Below, one piece after another: positions 7,773 to 16,230 of a stretch of DNA of 25,000 nucleotides (position 1 is the stretch's first letter; every line of letters starts with the position of its first letter). This DNA comes from Prorocentrum cordatum. Its lineage: Eukaryota; Sar; Dinophyceae; Prorocentrales; Prorocentraceae. Location: the NCBI GenBank assembly GCA_963575745.1, contig CAUYUJ010021054.1, positions 10,001-35,000 on the forward strand, read 5' to 3'. The notes under the pieces are model-generated. The model made no database searches, was not told the origin of the DNA, and was given only the letters and a program-made list of their open reading frames with translations. The translations under genes and the position numbers were made by a program.

Positions 7773-8700
7773 ACTGTAAGAGTTTCTGCTGATTCTGTTC
7801 TGTTCTGCAGCTGTTCTAAGCGCCTCGGCGCCCCCTCCGCTGCCTTCCACGGCGCCACGGTTACGCGGAGCCAGCTGCCAGCTGCCCGCGTGGCGACGTT
7901 CGCGCTTCAAGAAGCAAGTTGCCCGTCCTGCGTACCCACACCCGCTTGAGTCATCACAAAAATGACGACGGGAAATGTTTCACAATTTTCGGCCCTGAAG
8001 CCTCCACCAGGCCTCGGGGCCGTCAAAAAACGACTCTGGATGAAAAGCCGGTCATCGGGAAAGGGTCGGGACCTCTGGGGGTCGACGTCGTGAAAGAATC
8101 ATGGCGCCGGGGGTCTGGGTCAGCAGTTGGGCGTCGTACGAAACCCGGCCCCCACTGGACCCGCTTTCCTCCGACGGAGTCGGAGTTGGAGGAGGAAGAG
8201 GAGCAGCGAGCCCGGCCCCACAACGCCGATTTCTCAGAGCCTGAGATTCAGTGCTGGCGCAACGTGGACTTGGGAATGGCGCGCGGTCCAACCCAGCGAA
8301 CGGAAGGCGCTCGCGCGCGGCCCCGCTTCCGACGAGTTGGCGAGGGGAAAACGATGCGGGCTGCCCCCGGGAAACCAACAGGTTCCCATATTGCTACTTC
8401 CCCGGCCTCTCCTGGGGCGCGTTCTGACCAAAACTGCGATGCGAACCCAGCGGTGGCGACGAGGGCCTCCCAGGAGGCCCAACAAGGCGAAATCGGAGCC
8501 AAGGTAGCGGCATCGATACCATTCCATCTCCTGGTGTTCGCGGTGGGAATAAGCTCAGGAGGGGAAAATCATGCAGACACCAATGATCGTCGAGTCCCAG
8601 GAACACATGGACACCGTGGGACGTGGAGGGGAATGCGAACCTCCCCCGCACGTGGGGGGGGCCGCACGGAGGGGACCCTGGGGGTCGTGTGCCTCTCTCT
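7773..8700. other. Intergenic, contains a repeat shared with 9811-9885
   Basis: At 7780-7808 there is a pyrimidine-rich stretch ending ctgttctgcag, a fair splice-acceptor look-alike. Position 8043-8112 is a repeat listed separately. Long frames exist on both strands, but none shows a domain or start that I would defend. Confidence 0.35.
8043..8112 (+). repeat. Dispersed ~70-bp repeat, family E, copy 1
   Basis: aaaagccggtc, gggaaagggtc, cctctgggggtcgacg and gaatcatggcg occur in the same order as at 9811-9885, with small differences. The second copy lies immediately before the decayed PPR copy. No function is apparent. Confidence 0.55.
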
Positions 8701-8747
8701 CTTTGGGTGTGCCTGCGCCCCCTGCAGCGACACCTCCCCCGGAGGGT

Positions 8748-8823
8748 CCGCGAGAGGAGGCCCTCCCTCGAGAGGGCCGCCCCCCTCCGCGAGAGGAGGC
8801 CCTCCCTGGAGAGGGCCGCCCCG
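8748..8823. repeat. Tandem pair of 37-bp palindromic units
   Basis: Two units of ccgcgagaggaggccctccc followed by tcgagagggccgccccc, 39 bp apart and differing at only two or so positions. Each contains ggccctc and gagggcc as a hairpin. An open frame runs across (PREEALPREGRPP), so the repeat could sit in coding sequence, but this is unproven. Confidence 0.8.
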
Positions 8824-8945
8824 CCCCCCCTCAGGACACGTACTACTGCGGGCGGCGCCTGGGCCCCGACCTCCTCCAGGGCTACTCCGCCAGCGGGCCG
8901 CGCGCTCGGCCGCGCCCCTCGCCCTGCCTCCTCCGATTTCCCCTC
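8824..8945 (+). other. Possible exon, function unknown
   Basis: One forward frame reads APPQDTYYCGRRLGPDLLQG followed by YSASGPRARPRP, with mixed residues unlike the flanking low-complexity peptides. It is open from 8571 through the palindromic repeat, and ends where the family A element begins. No domain is recognised. It could be the end of an exon whose downstream intron carries the element. Confidence 0.22.
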
Positions 8946-9051
8946 GCCAATATTACTGAATTCATTATGTATGTTTTGAGGGCGCATCCCTAAGATTGTC
9001 ATCGCCTTTTGGTGTGTCAATCTTAGGGATAGGGATGCGTTCGAGGCTGGT
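8946..9051 (+). mobile_element. Foldback/MITE-like element, family A, copy 3 (truncated)
   Basis: This 106-bp stretch matches the right two thirds of copy 1 in the same orientation: gagggcgcatccctaagatt, then gtcatcgcctttt, then tagggatgcgttcgaggctggt. The first 50 or so bases, including the left terminal inverted repeat, are absent. The right junction reads ctggtaagcc, donor-like as in the other copies. Confidence 0.7.
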
Positions 9052-9560
9052 AAGCCTCTCGCCTGCCTCCCCCCCCCCGCCTCGGCCAGGGGGGGCCGCC
9101 GTGCCGCGGCCCGCCGCGGCTCGGTGCCGCTGGCTGCGGGGCCCCCGCCGCCGCGGCCGCACAGCTCCCCGCTCGGAGCTCTCTTGGCCTCGGAGCGCAC
9201 TCCAGGAGAGGCCCCGAGGAAGGGCGGCATCGGTGCTTGAGGATCGGGGGTGGACAGACCTCCTACCCTGACGCGTCGATTAAGGACTTGGCCGTGTTCG
9301 GTTCGCGAGAGGGCGTCGCGGCCGTCATTTTTGCGGGTCCAGGTCCGTCGGTTTCGGTCCCAGGCCGTGCTCACTAAGGGGAGGTCTACGAAAGGGAGGT
9401 TTGTCCACCGCCGAGAGGATCGAGGACCGAGGACCGATCGGACCGAGGCTCCCGGACGGGTGCTTGCCTCGCCCCGCCTCGGGCCTCCGGGGCCCCCGCG
9501 GCCCCGCGGGGCCTGGCTTTGCGGGGAGGCCGCCGCCGTCGCCGCCGCTGAATTCGCCGC
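9052..9560. other. GC-rich intergenic stretch
   Basis: Very GC-rich with C-runs. A short tandem of gaggaccga-type units lies at 9415-9447. Frames are open but show only Pro/Arg/Gly-rich text. Nothing is supported. Confidence 0.35.
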
Positions 9561-9740
9561 GGCCCCCGCCCTCGTGGGCCGCCGGCGGCGCGTGCCGGGC
9601 TTGCGCCGCGCTGTGGGTGCCCGGGGGGGTCCGCTGCTCCGCGTGCCGCCCTGCTGCCCCGAGGGCTCCGCCTGCCGCGGGGGATCACCTCCCAGACCCC
9701 CTCGCGCTGCGCACAGCCATCGCGGCCGCAGGTGTTTCGC
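9561..9740 (+). other. Possible exon with a CxxC-x10-CxxC zinc-finger-like motif
   Basis: In the frame that is open from 9401 the text PSWAAGGACRACAALWVPGG continues VRCSACRPAAP. The pattern C-x2-C-x10-C-x2-C with ALWVPGGVRC in between recalls the LSD1-type plant/protist zinc finger (C-x2-C-R-x-L-x-Y-P-x-G-A-x-x-V-R-C-x2-C), although the spacing is a few residues shorter. No start, splice sites or second motif were found. It may be part of an exon, or a chance pattern in GC-rich DNA. Confidence 0.25.
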
Positions 9741-9810
9741 TATCGCCGGCCTCCACGGGGGCCCCTATATGCCGGGCCCCTCGGGAGCGGCAGCAGACGG
9801 CTCATAGGAC

Positions 9811-9885
9811 AAAAGGGCCGGTCCCAGGGAAGGGGTCCAGAGACCACCTGGGGGTCGACGCTGTGACAAAATCATGACGTCGGGA
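9811..9885 (+). repeat. Dispersed ~70-bp repeat, family E, copy 2
   Basis: aaaagggccggtc, gggaaggggtc, acctgggggtcgacg and aaatcatgacg match 8043-8112 in order. It abuts the left end of the PPR pseudogene. The intact PPR gene has nothing similar upstream, so this block is not part of the ancestral PPR unit. Confidence 0.55.
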
Positions 9886-9890
9886 GCTCC

Positions 9891-10243
9891 GCGGCGTAGA
9901 CCCAAACTTCTGAGTGGCCGCGCGGAGTTTTCTGTGTCTGCCACCCCCAGGCGGCGCCTCCAGCGCCGCCCCCAGTGCGGTCCACGCGCCCAGGAAGGAG
10001 ACGAAGAGGAGTCATCCTCAGCATATGGTTATATCGCTACATCGTGGTGGCCCACGTGCGGTCCGATCCAGCATTCGCACTAAATATTTACAGTGAGATG
10101 AAGGCGTTAGGAATTGAGCTCGACTGGGCGTCGTAAAATGCTGTGTCGGGGGCTCGCTTTCAGCTTGGCATGCTCAACGAGGCCCGAGAGCTGCTCCTGC
10201 GGATGATTGACAGTTCACGGGTGCCTGATGAAAAGTCGTGTGG
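9891..10243 (+). pseudogene. PPR protein pseudogene, 5' piece (internal deletion, in-frame stop)
   Basis: Two blocks match the intact PPR gene downstream. First, 9891-9998 matches 20608-20735, the region just upstream of that gene's coding start, with small indels. Second, about 10012-10243 matches 21632-21867, which encodes residues 276 to 345 of the 451-residue protein (YRYIVVAH, ARFQLGML and related text). The 0.9 kb between these blocks in the intact gene is missing here. In the second block the reading frame is kept except for TAA at 10134-10136, where the intact gene has a tyrosine codon. The piece stops abruptly at aagtcgtgtgg and its continuation is found at 18062, beyond a 7.8-kb insert. 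I infer an old tandem duplicate, no longer able to make the protein. Confidence 0.85.
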
Positions 10244-10250
10244 CAGCGGG

Positions 10251-10276
10251 GCTTGAGTTTGGGCTCAAAAGTGCCC
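10251..10276. repeat. Short hairpin at the left end of the insert
   Basis: gggcttgag and ctcaaaagtgccc flank tttggg and can pair (ttgag with ctcaa, gggc with gccc). It lies within 10 bp of the left boundary of the 7.8-kb insert. Confidence 0.4.
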
Positions 10277-10556
10277 ACGCACCGGGCGCACTTCCGAACA
10301 TTGTGGTGTAGGTGACGGACCCGATCTACAGGGGTTCGCTCCTGCCATAAGCCGAACTACAGCAGACAACCATGAGCAGCACAAGCTGTAGGCGATGTCA
10401 CCACAGCGGCCAGCCATAACGGCATCTGTATAGCGGATCTCCGGGACCATGCGCGGGAGAGAACATTCCGGAGAAACCGAATATGCATCGAATTGCCCCG
10501 CCAATTTGCACCAAATTAGGTGTGCCAGCTGCTGCTACCCACGCACCGGGCGCACT
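10274..10556. repeat. 19-bp direct repeats flanking a 245-bp segment
   Basis: cccacgcaccgggcgcact occurs exactly at 10274-10292 and again at 10538-10556. A perfect 19-bp repeat 264 bp apart suggests a target-site duplication around a small retroposon. The enclosed segment begins with tggtgtaggtg (10304-10314) and ggttcgctcct (10333-10343), which resemble pol III A and B boxes, but the spacing of 29 bp is too short for a normal tRNA. It could be a SINE-like insertion or a local duplication. Confidence 0.45.
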
Positions 10557-10605
10557 CGGGCTCCTCCAACCACCCTCCCTCCCTCTCAGGCTCTTTTCTG
10601 TTTGT

Positions 10606-10828
10606 GATGGCGGGCCCGTTCGCCGCGCTGCCCGCCTCGACGGACGAGCTGGGCCGCTGCCCGCGCTGCGGCCAGGCGCCTCCAGGCGCCGCGGGCCGCG
10701 GCGGCCCCGCCATCCGCGACCCAGGCCTGGGCCACGACGACGGCGGCACTGCAGTGGAAGCCCATGCCAAGAAGCACCCCAGAAGCCGCCCGGAGGCCAC
10801 CTGGAGGGCCGCCCGGAGGCCGCTCTGA
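10606..10828 (+). CDS. Small hypothetical ORF with a CPRCG zinc-ribbon-like motif
   Basis: From ATG at 10607 the frame reads MAGPFAALPASTDELGRCPR followed by CGQAPPGAAGRGG and ends in Arg/Pro-rich text over the gccgcc repeat. The start of the peptide has balanced composition and a C-x2-C pair, so a first exon is possible. Only one cysteine pair is present and the tail is encoded by repeat DNA. The ORF lies inside the LINE-bearing insert, so it could belong to that element's 5' region. Function unknown. Confidence 0.25.
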
Positions 10829-10939
10829 AGGCGCGTCGATGCAGCCCCGAGGCCGCCCCAAAAGGGCGCCTCGGGGCCGCCTTTGGGGCCGCCCTGGGGC
10901 CGCTCTGTGGCCGCCTGCGAGGCCGCGTGTGGGGCCGGC
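10785..10939. repeat. Degenerate 11-12-bp repeat anchored on gccgcc
   Basis: About thirteen consecutive units start with gccgcc or gccgct and run 11 to 12 bp each (gccgcccggag, gccgcctttggg, gccgccctggg, gccgctctgtg and so on). The units differ outside the anchor. No stable protein repeat results because the unit length varies. Confidence 0.75.
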
Positions 10940-10982
10940 GCTGCACAGTGGAACCCCCTGCCAAGAAACGCTCTGCCTGCCT

Positions 10983-11116
10983 CCAGGGCGCCCTGGGTTT
11001 CTTGGGTTTCGATGGTTGTGCTGTGGAGAGCGTGACGCTCCCACACCAACACTCCATGAACGCCCCGTGGTCTCAGGGTTGGGCTGCTTGTGGAGGGCTT
11101 CCCGTGGTCGAGCTCC
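10983..11116 (+). repeat. Dispersed ~135-bp repeat, family D, copy 2
   Basis: ccagggcgccctgggtttct followed by tgggtttcgatggtt opens the block. tctcagggttggg and tggagggcttcccgtgg close it. The order and spacing match 7638-7772. Confidence 0.6.
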
Positions 11117-11124
11117 TACTGCAG

Positions 11125-11192
11125 CCTGTCCCAGGATACCGTCCACCTCTGCTTGAACAACTTCGACATCGACGTCGACAGGGTTGCACGAG
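11125..11192 (+). other. Possible short exon (ctactgcag | ... | gtgagc)
   Basis: A 68-bp stretch lies between a splice-acceptor-like ctactgcag and a donor-like cgag/gtgagc. It encodes LSQDTVHLCLNNFDIDVDRV, a helical-looking segment that faintly recalls UBA/CUE-type sequences. The same frame also stays open downstream as an Ala/Pro-rich stretch to 11341. With only one candidate exon the call is tentative. Confidence 0.22.
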
Positions 11193-11718
11193 GTGAGCCA
11201 GACGCCGCCGTCGCAGCCGCCGCTCAGGCGGCCGCGCCGACGGCGCCCCCGGCAACCGCACGGGCTGTGGCACCTCCTGGGCTACCTGTGCTCTCTTGCC
11301 TCCCGGTGTGCTCCGTGAGACGATCAAGGATGAGGTTTTGAGCCGTTTCTCGGCGGCGAGCCCCGAGGGGGAAGTGAGAAGGGGCGGGCTTTCTCAGAAG
11401 CCTCAGAGGTCCCCCGGCCTTCTGAGAAGTTGTCTGAGCCTTCCCCAAAGACGCAGAGAACCTTTCAGAAGGCCCGATGCCTTCTGAGAAGTCCCGCCGC
11501 CTTCTTCGGAGCCCTTTTCTTTCTCATTTCCCCCCCTCGCCCGCCGCCGAATTTCACTTTGGTCCACGCTGGCAGTGCGACGCTGCCCCAGGTTGCCGTG
11601 AACATGCTGCTCACCCCTCCTGTCAGCTGGGACAATCTGTTGCTTTCAACCCCGCGGTCACAAACCCTTTGGCATACTTTGGTGAGATCTGGCCCATTGC
11701 ACGGGCCTAAGCCTACTG
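11193..11718. other. No gene supported; repeated ccttctgagaag motif
   Basis: ttctcagaag, ccttctgagaag and cctttcagaagg occur several times between 11388 and 11500; each is a short palindrome. Otherwise this is mixed sequence leading into the open region at 11719. Confidence 0.35.
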
Positions 11719-12334
11719 AGGAAGCGATCGTCTCACGCAGCAGGGCGGCAACCACGTTGAGCACTCTTGCTCAGGATGCCAATCGGGACCAGGAAAGAGA
11801 GAGCTGCGTGCAGCAGACGCGTGGGTTGTCTTCGTTGGCGCGGGCGCCTCCTGCGAGTCCCAGCTGGATGTCCCCAGGGAACGCCGACGCCTACGCCCCT
11901 CCAGACTCGCACTGTGGAAAGAACTCGGCGCTTCGGCGCTCGAGGCTGCTCGTACAGTCCTCTCCTGTAGCCAGGCCATGCTCGCTACGCAATTGTCCTC
12001 GGAGCTGCTCAAAGAGGCCCCGGTGGACTGGCCGCAGACCGTGCGGCAGCACCGCCAATTGGCGGACTTGCAAGAGAAGGGCGACGAGAAAGCGTTGATC
12101 CACCTGGGGGGCAAGAAGATCATTGATTGGAACCCGTCGGACACGAATGCGCTCCGGCGCATCATGGCGGTGATCTTGCGAACACCCGACCGGTCGAAAC
12201 GGCCCGAAGCACTTATATTTTTGACGCTCCTGCCGCACTTCCCTGGCGTGGACACGCCCGCTAAATTAGTCATCTATGGCGGCAGCCCCACCTCAGAGAC
12301 AAGCACGCAGCGATCGTCGATACACTGGACCTGA
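11719..12334 (+). pseudogene. Open region upstream of the LINE endonuclease, possible ORF1-like, unrecognised
   Basis: The frame is open from a stop at 11716-11718 to 12334. Its first ATG is at 11978. It reads NHVEHSCSGCQSGPGKRELR, then AADAWVVFVGAGAS, a long helical Leu/Ala/Glu-rich section (LALWKELGASALEAARTVLS), and IIDWNPSDTNALRRIMAVIL. The text then appears to continue in another frame from about 12303 (DKHAAIVDTLDLILQPIENI), as if a frameshift had occurred. The balanced composition and helical character argue for real, now broken, coding sequence. I do not recognise a family. A LINE ORF1 is suggested only by position. Confidence 0.4.
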
Positions 12335-12489
12335 TCTTGCAGCCCATCGAGAACATACTTTCTGGCTGGAACGCTCCTCGTCATGTTCGCCAGGGTTTGG
12401 CATGCTTAACTAGCGGCACAGATGGCTCCTGCACCCCACCCAGTATTCGTTCACCTTTGTCACCTCTCCTGCAACTCCCTGCCGTCAAT

Positions 12490-12827
12490 TCCCTCTGGGT
12501 CGACTTGTCCCTCACGAGTTGCTGTCGATCTTCATGCGAACTCTGCATAGTCCAGAGTTTAATGCCAACCTCTTAAAGATGATGTGCCGGCATTTCTCTA
12601 GAAGTTCAGACAACATGGCAGATTGTCGCTGGTTGTTGGTGGAGGTCCTCCTTCCCAGCGGTCTCTCCGAGGTCGCTTCCGAGCTCGCCATGCGCTTCTT
12701 GCGGCGGCGTGTCTTCACCTTTCAGATATACTACCGGCACAAGGCCGTCTACTCTTCTTCCGATGCCTTGATCATGGAGTGTAATGGCCCGGTGGCGTTC
12801 AGCAAGGCCCAGCCGCTTTGGGCGTAG
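12490..12827 (+). pseudogene. Coding-like fragment upstream of the LINE endonuclease, unrecognised
   Basis: A frame open through 12825 reads LVPHELLSIFMRTLHSPEFN, then ANLLKMMCRHFSRSS, WLLVEVLLPSGLSEVASELA and FQIYYRHKAVYSSSDALIME. The amino acid mix is that of a folded protein. It lies in a different frame from the previous fragment and is followed by a stop. It may be a continuation of the same broken gene. No family recognised. Confidence 0.38.
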
Positions 12828-13217
12828 GTTCTCTCTACCTCTCCACGGACCGCGCGCGCTCATTTTGATGTCTGCGCCCAGCGAGTCTTGGACCACACTG
12901 CTCAAGCAGACTCTTCAGGAGGATGGGGGGATCGTGCTCACGAAACTGAAGTGGAAGCCGAGCCGCCTCGGTGGCCGCTCCTGGATCTGCCCTCTGGCTA
13001 CATCCACAGCGTTGGCAGCCTCTCGCAGACGGCGTGGCCGCCCTGACCAGGGCTGCTCCCTCTTGAACAAAGTCGCGGAGATTCGGATCGGGGAGGTTGA
13101 CGAGGCAGATGTGACGGTCTCCAGCCAGCTCTCATCCCGCGTCTGCGCAGCCGCAGGCCTCAGCCTGCATCCCGCTCTCCGACGGGGCAGCCCCCCAGCC
13201 CGGGCAGTGGGTGCACC

Positions 13218-13620
13218 TTGCAGCCCGAGATGATGCTGCTATTCCAGGCTCGTCTGTACCTCGAGTCTGTGGAAGAGGCCCGGGAGGTTTTTGCAGCGCT
13301 TCACGGGCAGGTCCTTCAGGTGGGTGTGGACTTCGCCACGGTCACCGTGGCCAGCGGCATCCAAGACTCTGCCAGCATTGCGGGGAACGGGAGGCGGGGG
13401 CCCAGCGGCTTGGCCCCACCGCGTAAAACGGCCGCGCATATCCAGCATGAATACGCGCGGATTTCCGGTTCGTGAATTCACGGGTTCTCTTTCTGGATCG
13501 GGGACGTCGCCTTCGAGCTCCACCTTGTGAGACTGCTCGGCCGGGCTCTTTGTGCTGCGCCTTGCCAGTTCCCAAGGGACTTCTTATTCTTCTTCGGCTA
13601 TCCCTTCGACGTCATTTAGC
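13218..13620 (+). pseudogene. Coding-like fragments before the endonuclease, possibly RRM-like
   Basis: One frame reads MLLFQARLYLESVEEAREVF followed by AALHGQVLQVGVDFATVTVA and ends at 13475. The pattern of a hydrophobic strand, then E-E-A-R-x-x-F-x-A-L-H-G, resembles the second half of an RRM fold, a domain found in some LINE ORF1 proteins. A different frame then reads HGFSFWIGDVAFELHLVRLL and PRDFLFFFGYPFDVI, stopping near 13618. Both suggestions are weak. Confidence 0.3.
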
Positions 13621-13746
13621 CGCCAGCTGCTGGGTCGCTTGTCGCGCGACGTCGTGGGCGACGTGTCAATCCAAATCCAGCTGCAGAACGCCCGGCCGTG
13701 GCGCCCTGGCGCCACCGCCTCCGACGCGTCCTCGTCATCACAAGCC

Positions 13747-14690
13747 ATCTGGAGCCTCACCTGGGGTGCCCGCAAAGCCCTTTCCAGGGTGACATCTCGA
13801 CTGCGTAAAATTGCCAGATCATTTGTTCTGCAGGCGCTATTCGACACCGTGACAAAACTCGGTCTGGTTACAAACTCACGGCCGCGCATGACGTTGGAGC
13901 GTGGGTTGAAACCCATGGGAGCGACGGTGGAAACGTTGTGCGGGGCAACCCTTTGGATTATACGTCATGGTGGTCGCCCATCCTCTCCTCGGCTGCTGCG
14001 GGCGCGGGCATTCCTCTCCGCCGCTCTTTCCATGTCGAGTTCAGGCGCTGGCGTGTCATTCTGCCTGGGCGCGCCGCAGCCCTCCGTTTGCGAGGTCGTC
14101 CTGGAGCCTTCGGCGTCGTTGTTGTCTATTTCCACGTGGGGGATCGACGTCTTCCCGGGGGATGTGGAGGCCGCTGGGCTGTAGTATCTTGGCCGCGCCC
14201 TGGTTTTGAAAGAGCTGCGAGATGCGCTTCGCTGGCGTCTTTCCCATGCTATCTCTTACGGGGGGGAGGTGCTCACCGCTGTTGGCGGTGACTTCAAGTA
14301 TGTTGCCGATGCTTGCGACCGCCGCTGCACTCCCTCTGCGACGTCCACGGGGAGACGGGATGCCGGGGAGAAGACGGGCTGGAGGAGAGTCATCGACCTC
14401 CAAGGCCAACGCGATTTACACCAACTCGAGACGACGCACGCCTCGCCGAATGCACGCGCAAGCCTTGGTCGCATCTACTGCAAAGAGAGCCCGGTGAAGA
14501 ACTTCGACCGCGAGATGGTCTGCGCGGCCTGGGGGCTGCATCGAGAACTTTCGCGTCGCCGCGCGATCGGCTTCCAGCGCGCTCTCTCCCCAAGCGATCG
14601 CTGGACAAGGCCGCTCCGCTGCCGGAGCATGTTCTTGACGACCCCGAGTGGCCGCATCCAGTGGCATTGGCGCGGTGGGACGTGTTGGCA
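13747..14690 (+). pseudogene. LINE AP-like endonuclease (EEP family), frameshifted
   Basis: Pieces of an exonuclease-endonuclease-phosphatase domain lie in order in different frames. They are IWSLTWGARKAL and SFVLQALFDTVTKLGLVTNS (13747-13880, the usual start with Asn/Glu region), FRRWRVILPGRAAALRLRGR plus FGVVVVYFHVG (about 14040-14145), GGDFKYVADACDR (14284-14322, matching the conserved GDFN-x-V block with N changed to K), THASPNARASLGRIY (about 14428-14475, the T-H...RID block) and LPEHVLDDPEWP (about 14618). The domain nicks target DNA to prime reverse transcription. The usual SDHAP catalytic block is not intact; at about 14582 a frame gives LSPQAIA. At least three frame changes mean this copy is dead. 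Confidence 0.65.
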
Positions 14691-15345
14691 GCGGAGTCCG
14701 GCCCCTCTGCTATTCGCATAGTTGTCTGCCTCAAGATAACCGCGCGACTTCCCGCGCGGATTTTGTCTTATTCTGCAGCCCCCTCGGACGGCCCAGCGTC
14801 GATCAAGGACAGGCTCGGCGACGCGATGAAATTCGCGCGCTGTTCGGAGGGCGGTTTTGCGACGCGGGTCAGCCAGTGCACGCGGAGGCACCCGCTACTA
14901 CATCGGACCTGGTGGATAACGCGTGCCATTTCCATTCCAACCATGGCCTGCGTTTGCGCTTGGTCCGATTTCATGCCATCGAGCTTGCCATGGGCGCCAT
15001 GAATGAGTTAAACGAGATCCAGGGCAATTTGAAGAAGTCGTCGGAGGAGCAGGCCACGCGGCGGCGTCAGCGCAATCATCGTCTACTCACTCGTTTGGCT
15101 CCCAACCTCGCGCTTGCCGATCGCCATGGGCGCGTTGCGCGGATCCAGTTTACATCGCCGGTGTACTCCGTGAGCGCTGGTCGGCTGGTCTGAAGTTCTC
15201 AAGCGGATGGACACTGACAGTGATTTGTGGAACCGTTGGCTGGCAGACGAGGCCCGCCGCGGGGACCTGGACACGTGTCGCGACGTGCGTCAGGCTGACA
15301 TCCCAGTCGAGTTTTTTTCTTACCTAAAAATGTATCTACATCGCT
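14691..15345 (+). pseudogene. LINE linker between endonuclease and reverse transcriptase
   Basis: One frame reads CHFHSNHGLRLRLVRFHAIE followed by LAMGAMNELNEIQGNLKKSS and EEQATRRRQRNHRLLTRLAP, a basic helical section typical of the spacer before the RT. It stops at 15191. Another frame from 15207 continues MDTDSDLWNRWLADEARRGD. No separate function is claimed. Confidence 0.45.
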
Positions 15346-16230
15346 TCCAACGGCACCCCTGGGCCAGACGGCACCCCGTTCAAGGCAAACTAGGCCGATT
15401 CGCGGCCGTCGCGCCCTGCGACGCTGTAGCTGTCGCCGCCATTTCAGGCTCTGACGGCCAGTGCATCTTGGAGGAGGATTGGGGCAGCTTCAACGAGAGC
15501 AACTTGGGGTTCCTCCCGAAGACAGCTTTCTGGGCGCGCAGACGGCGGCGCGGCCGCATTTTCTCCCGGCGACATGCGACCCCCCCAACGTCGCAAACGC
15601 GGACAGCATGATCAGTTGCAGCGCCGTTCAGTTGCACATCGGACCTGCAATTGCACTTGGGGCGTCTATGGCCCAAACGCGGGCTCCTCGGCGGCAGGTC
15701 GACGCTATCTCGCCTCGTGGACATCGAAGAGGCGACGTTGAGCAGCTCCTTTGCCCAGTCCCACCCGGCGGCGGTGTTCTTCGACTCCGAGGCCGCCTTC
15801 CCCAGCGTCGGCCAGGTGGTCCTGCTGGATCTCCTCGCGCCCCGCGGCTGGCCCCCGCGGCGCGCCCGACTCCTCGGGGCCCTTTCTTTGCGGAACCGCT
15901 GCGCCTCAGTGATGAAGGGCTCCTCGCCTTACTGGGGTTCATCCCTGCGGCGGGAGTTCGTCGGGGCCGCCCCCTTTCCCAGTTGCAGACCGTTGTTTTG
16001 TCTGGTGTCTTCTTATGTCGTCTTCGAAGCTTTCTTCTTGATGTCGCTCCGCGCGCCTGCGCTGACGATCTCGCCGCCGTTTTGACCCGCGGGCTTGGGG
16101 GCGCGCCAGCGTTGGAGCTGCTTTCCGAGGAGTGCGAGCACATCTATGGCCTTCGACTCCACCGTGGGAAATCGGCGTGGCCCCCACTAGCGCTCGACCC
16201 AGCGGAAGTGACGGGGGCGCAGCTGCAGGC
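15346..16230 (+). pseudogene. LINE reverse transcriptase domain, frameshifted
   Basis: Conserved RT blocks occur in order. NGTPGPDGTPF (15349-15381) is the S-PGPDG-hP block and is followed by an in-frame TAG at 15391. FNESNLGFLPKT (15489-15524) is motif 1/2. RPHFLPATCDPPNVANADSM begins at 15551. Motif A, FFDSEAAFPSV, is at about 15777-15809 and includes the catalytic Asp at 15783. Motif B, GVRRGRPLSQ, is at 15953-15982 (usually G-x-RQG-x-PLS). Motif C, ACADDLAAVL, is at 16055-16084, with the two catalytic Asp kept but Tyr replaced by Cys. LHRGKSAWPPL follows. The blocks lie in three frames, with changes near 15391, 15540, 15640 and 15900-15950. The domain copies element RNA into DNA; this copy cannot do so. 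Confidence 0.85.

Noticed and set aside
10251-10272. ttgggctcaa as a relic of the dinoflagellate spliced leader
   Set aside because: Only part of the leader end matches and the string is one arm of a local hairpin. A similar partial match near 24644 is simply a repeat unit.
10304-10343. A tRNA gene suggested by A- and B-box-like strings
   Set aside because: Box spacing is 29 bp, too short for a tRNA, and no acceptor stem or anticodon loop could be drawn.
12826-13040. LGVGSLYLSTDRARS as a RecA/Rad51-type segment
   Set aside because: A short YLST-D string only. No Walker A motif is present upstream and the frame hits a stop at once.
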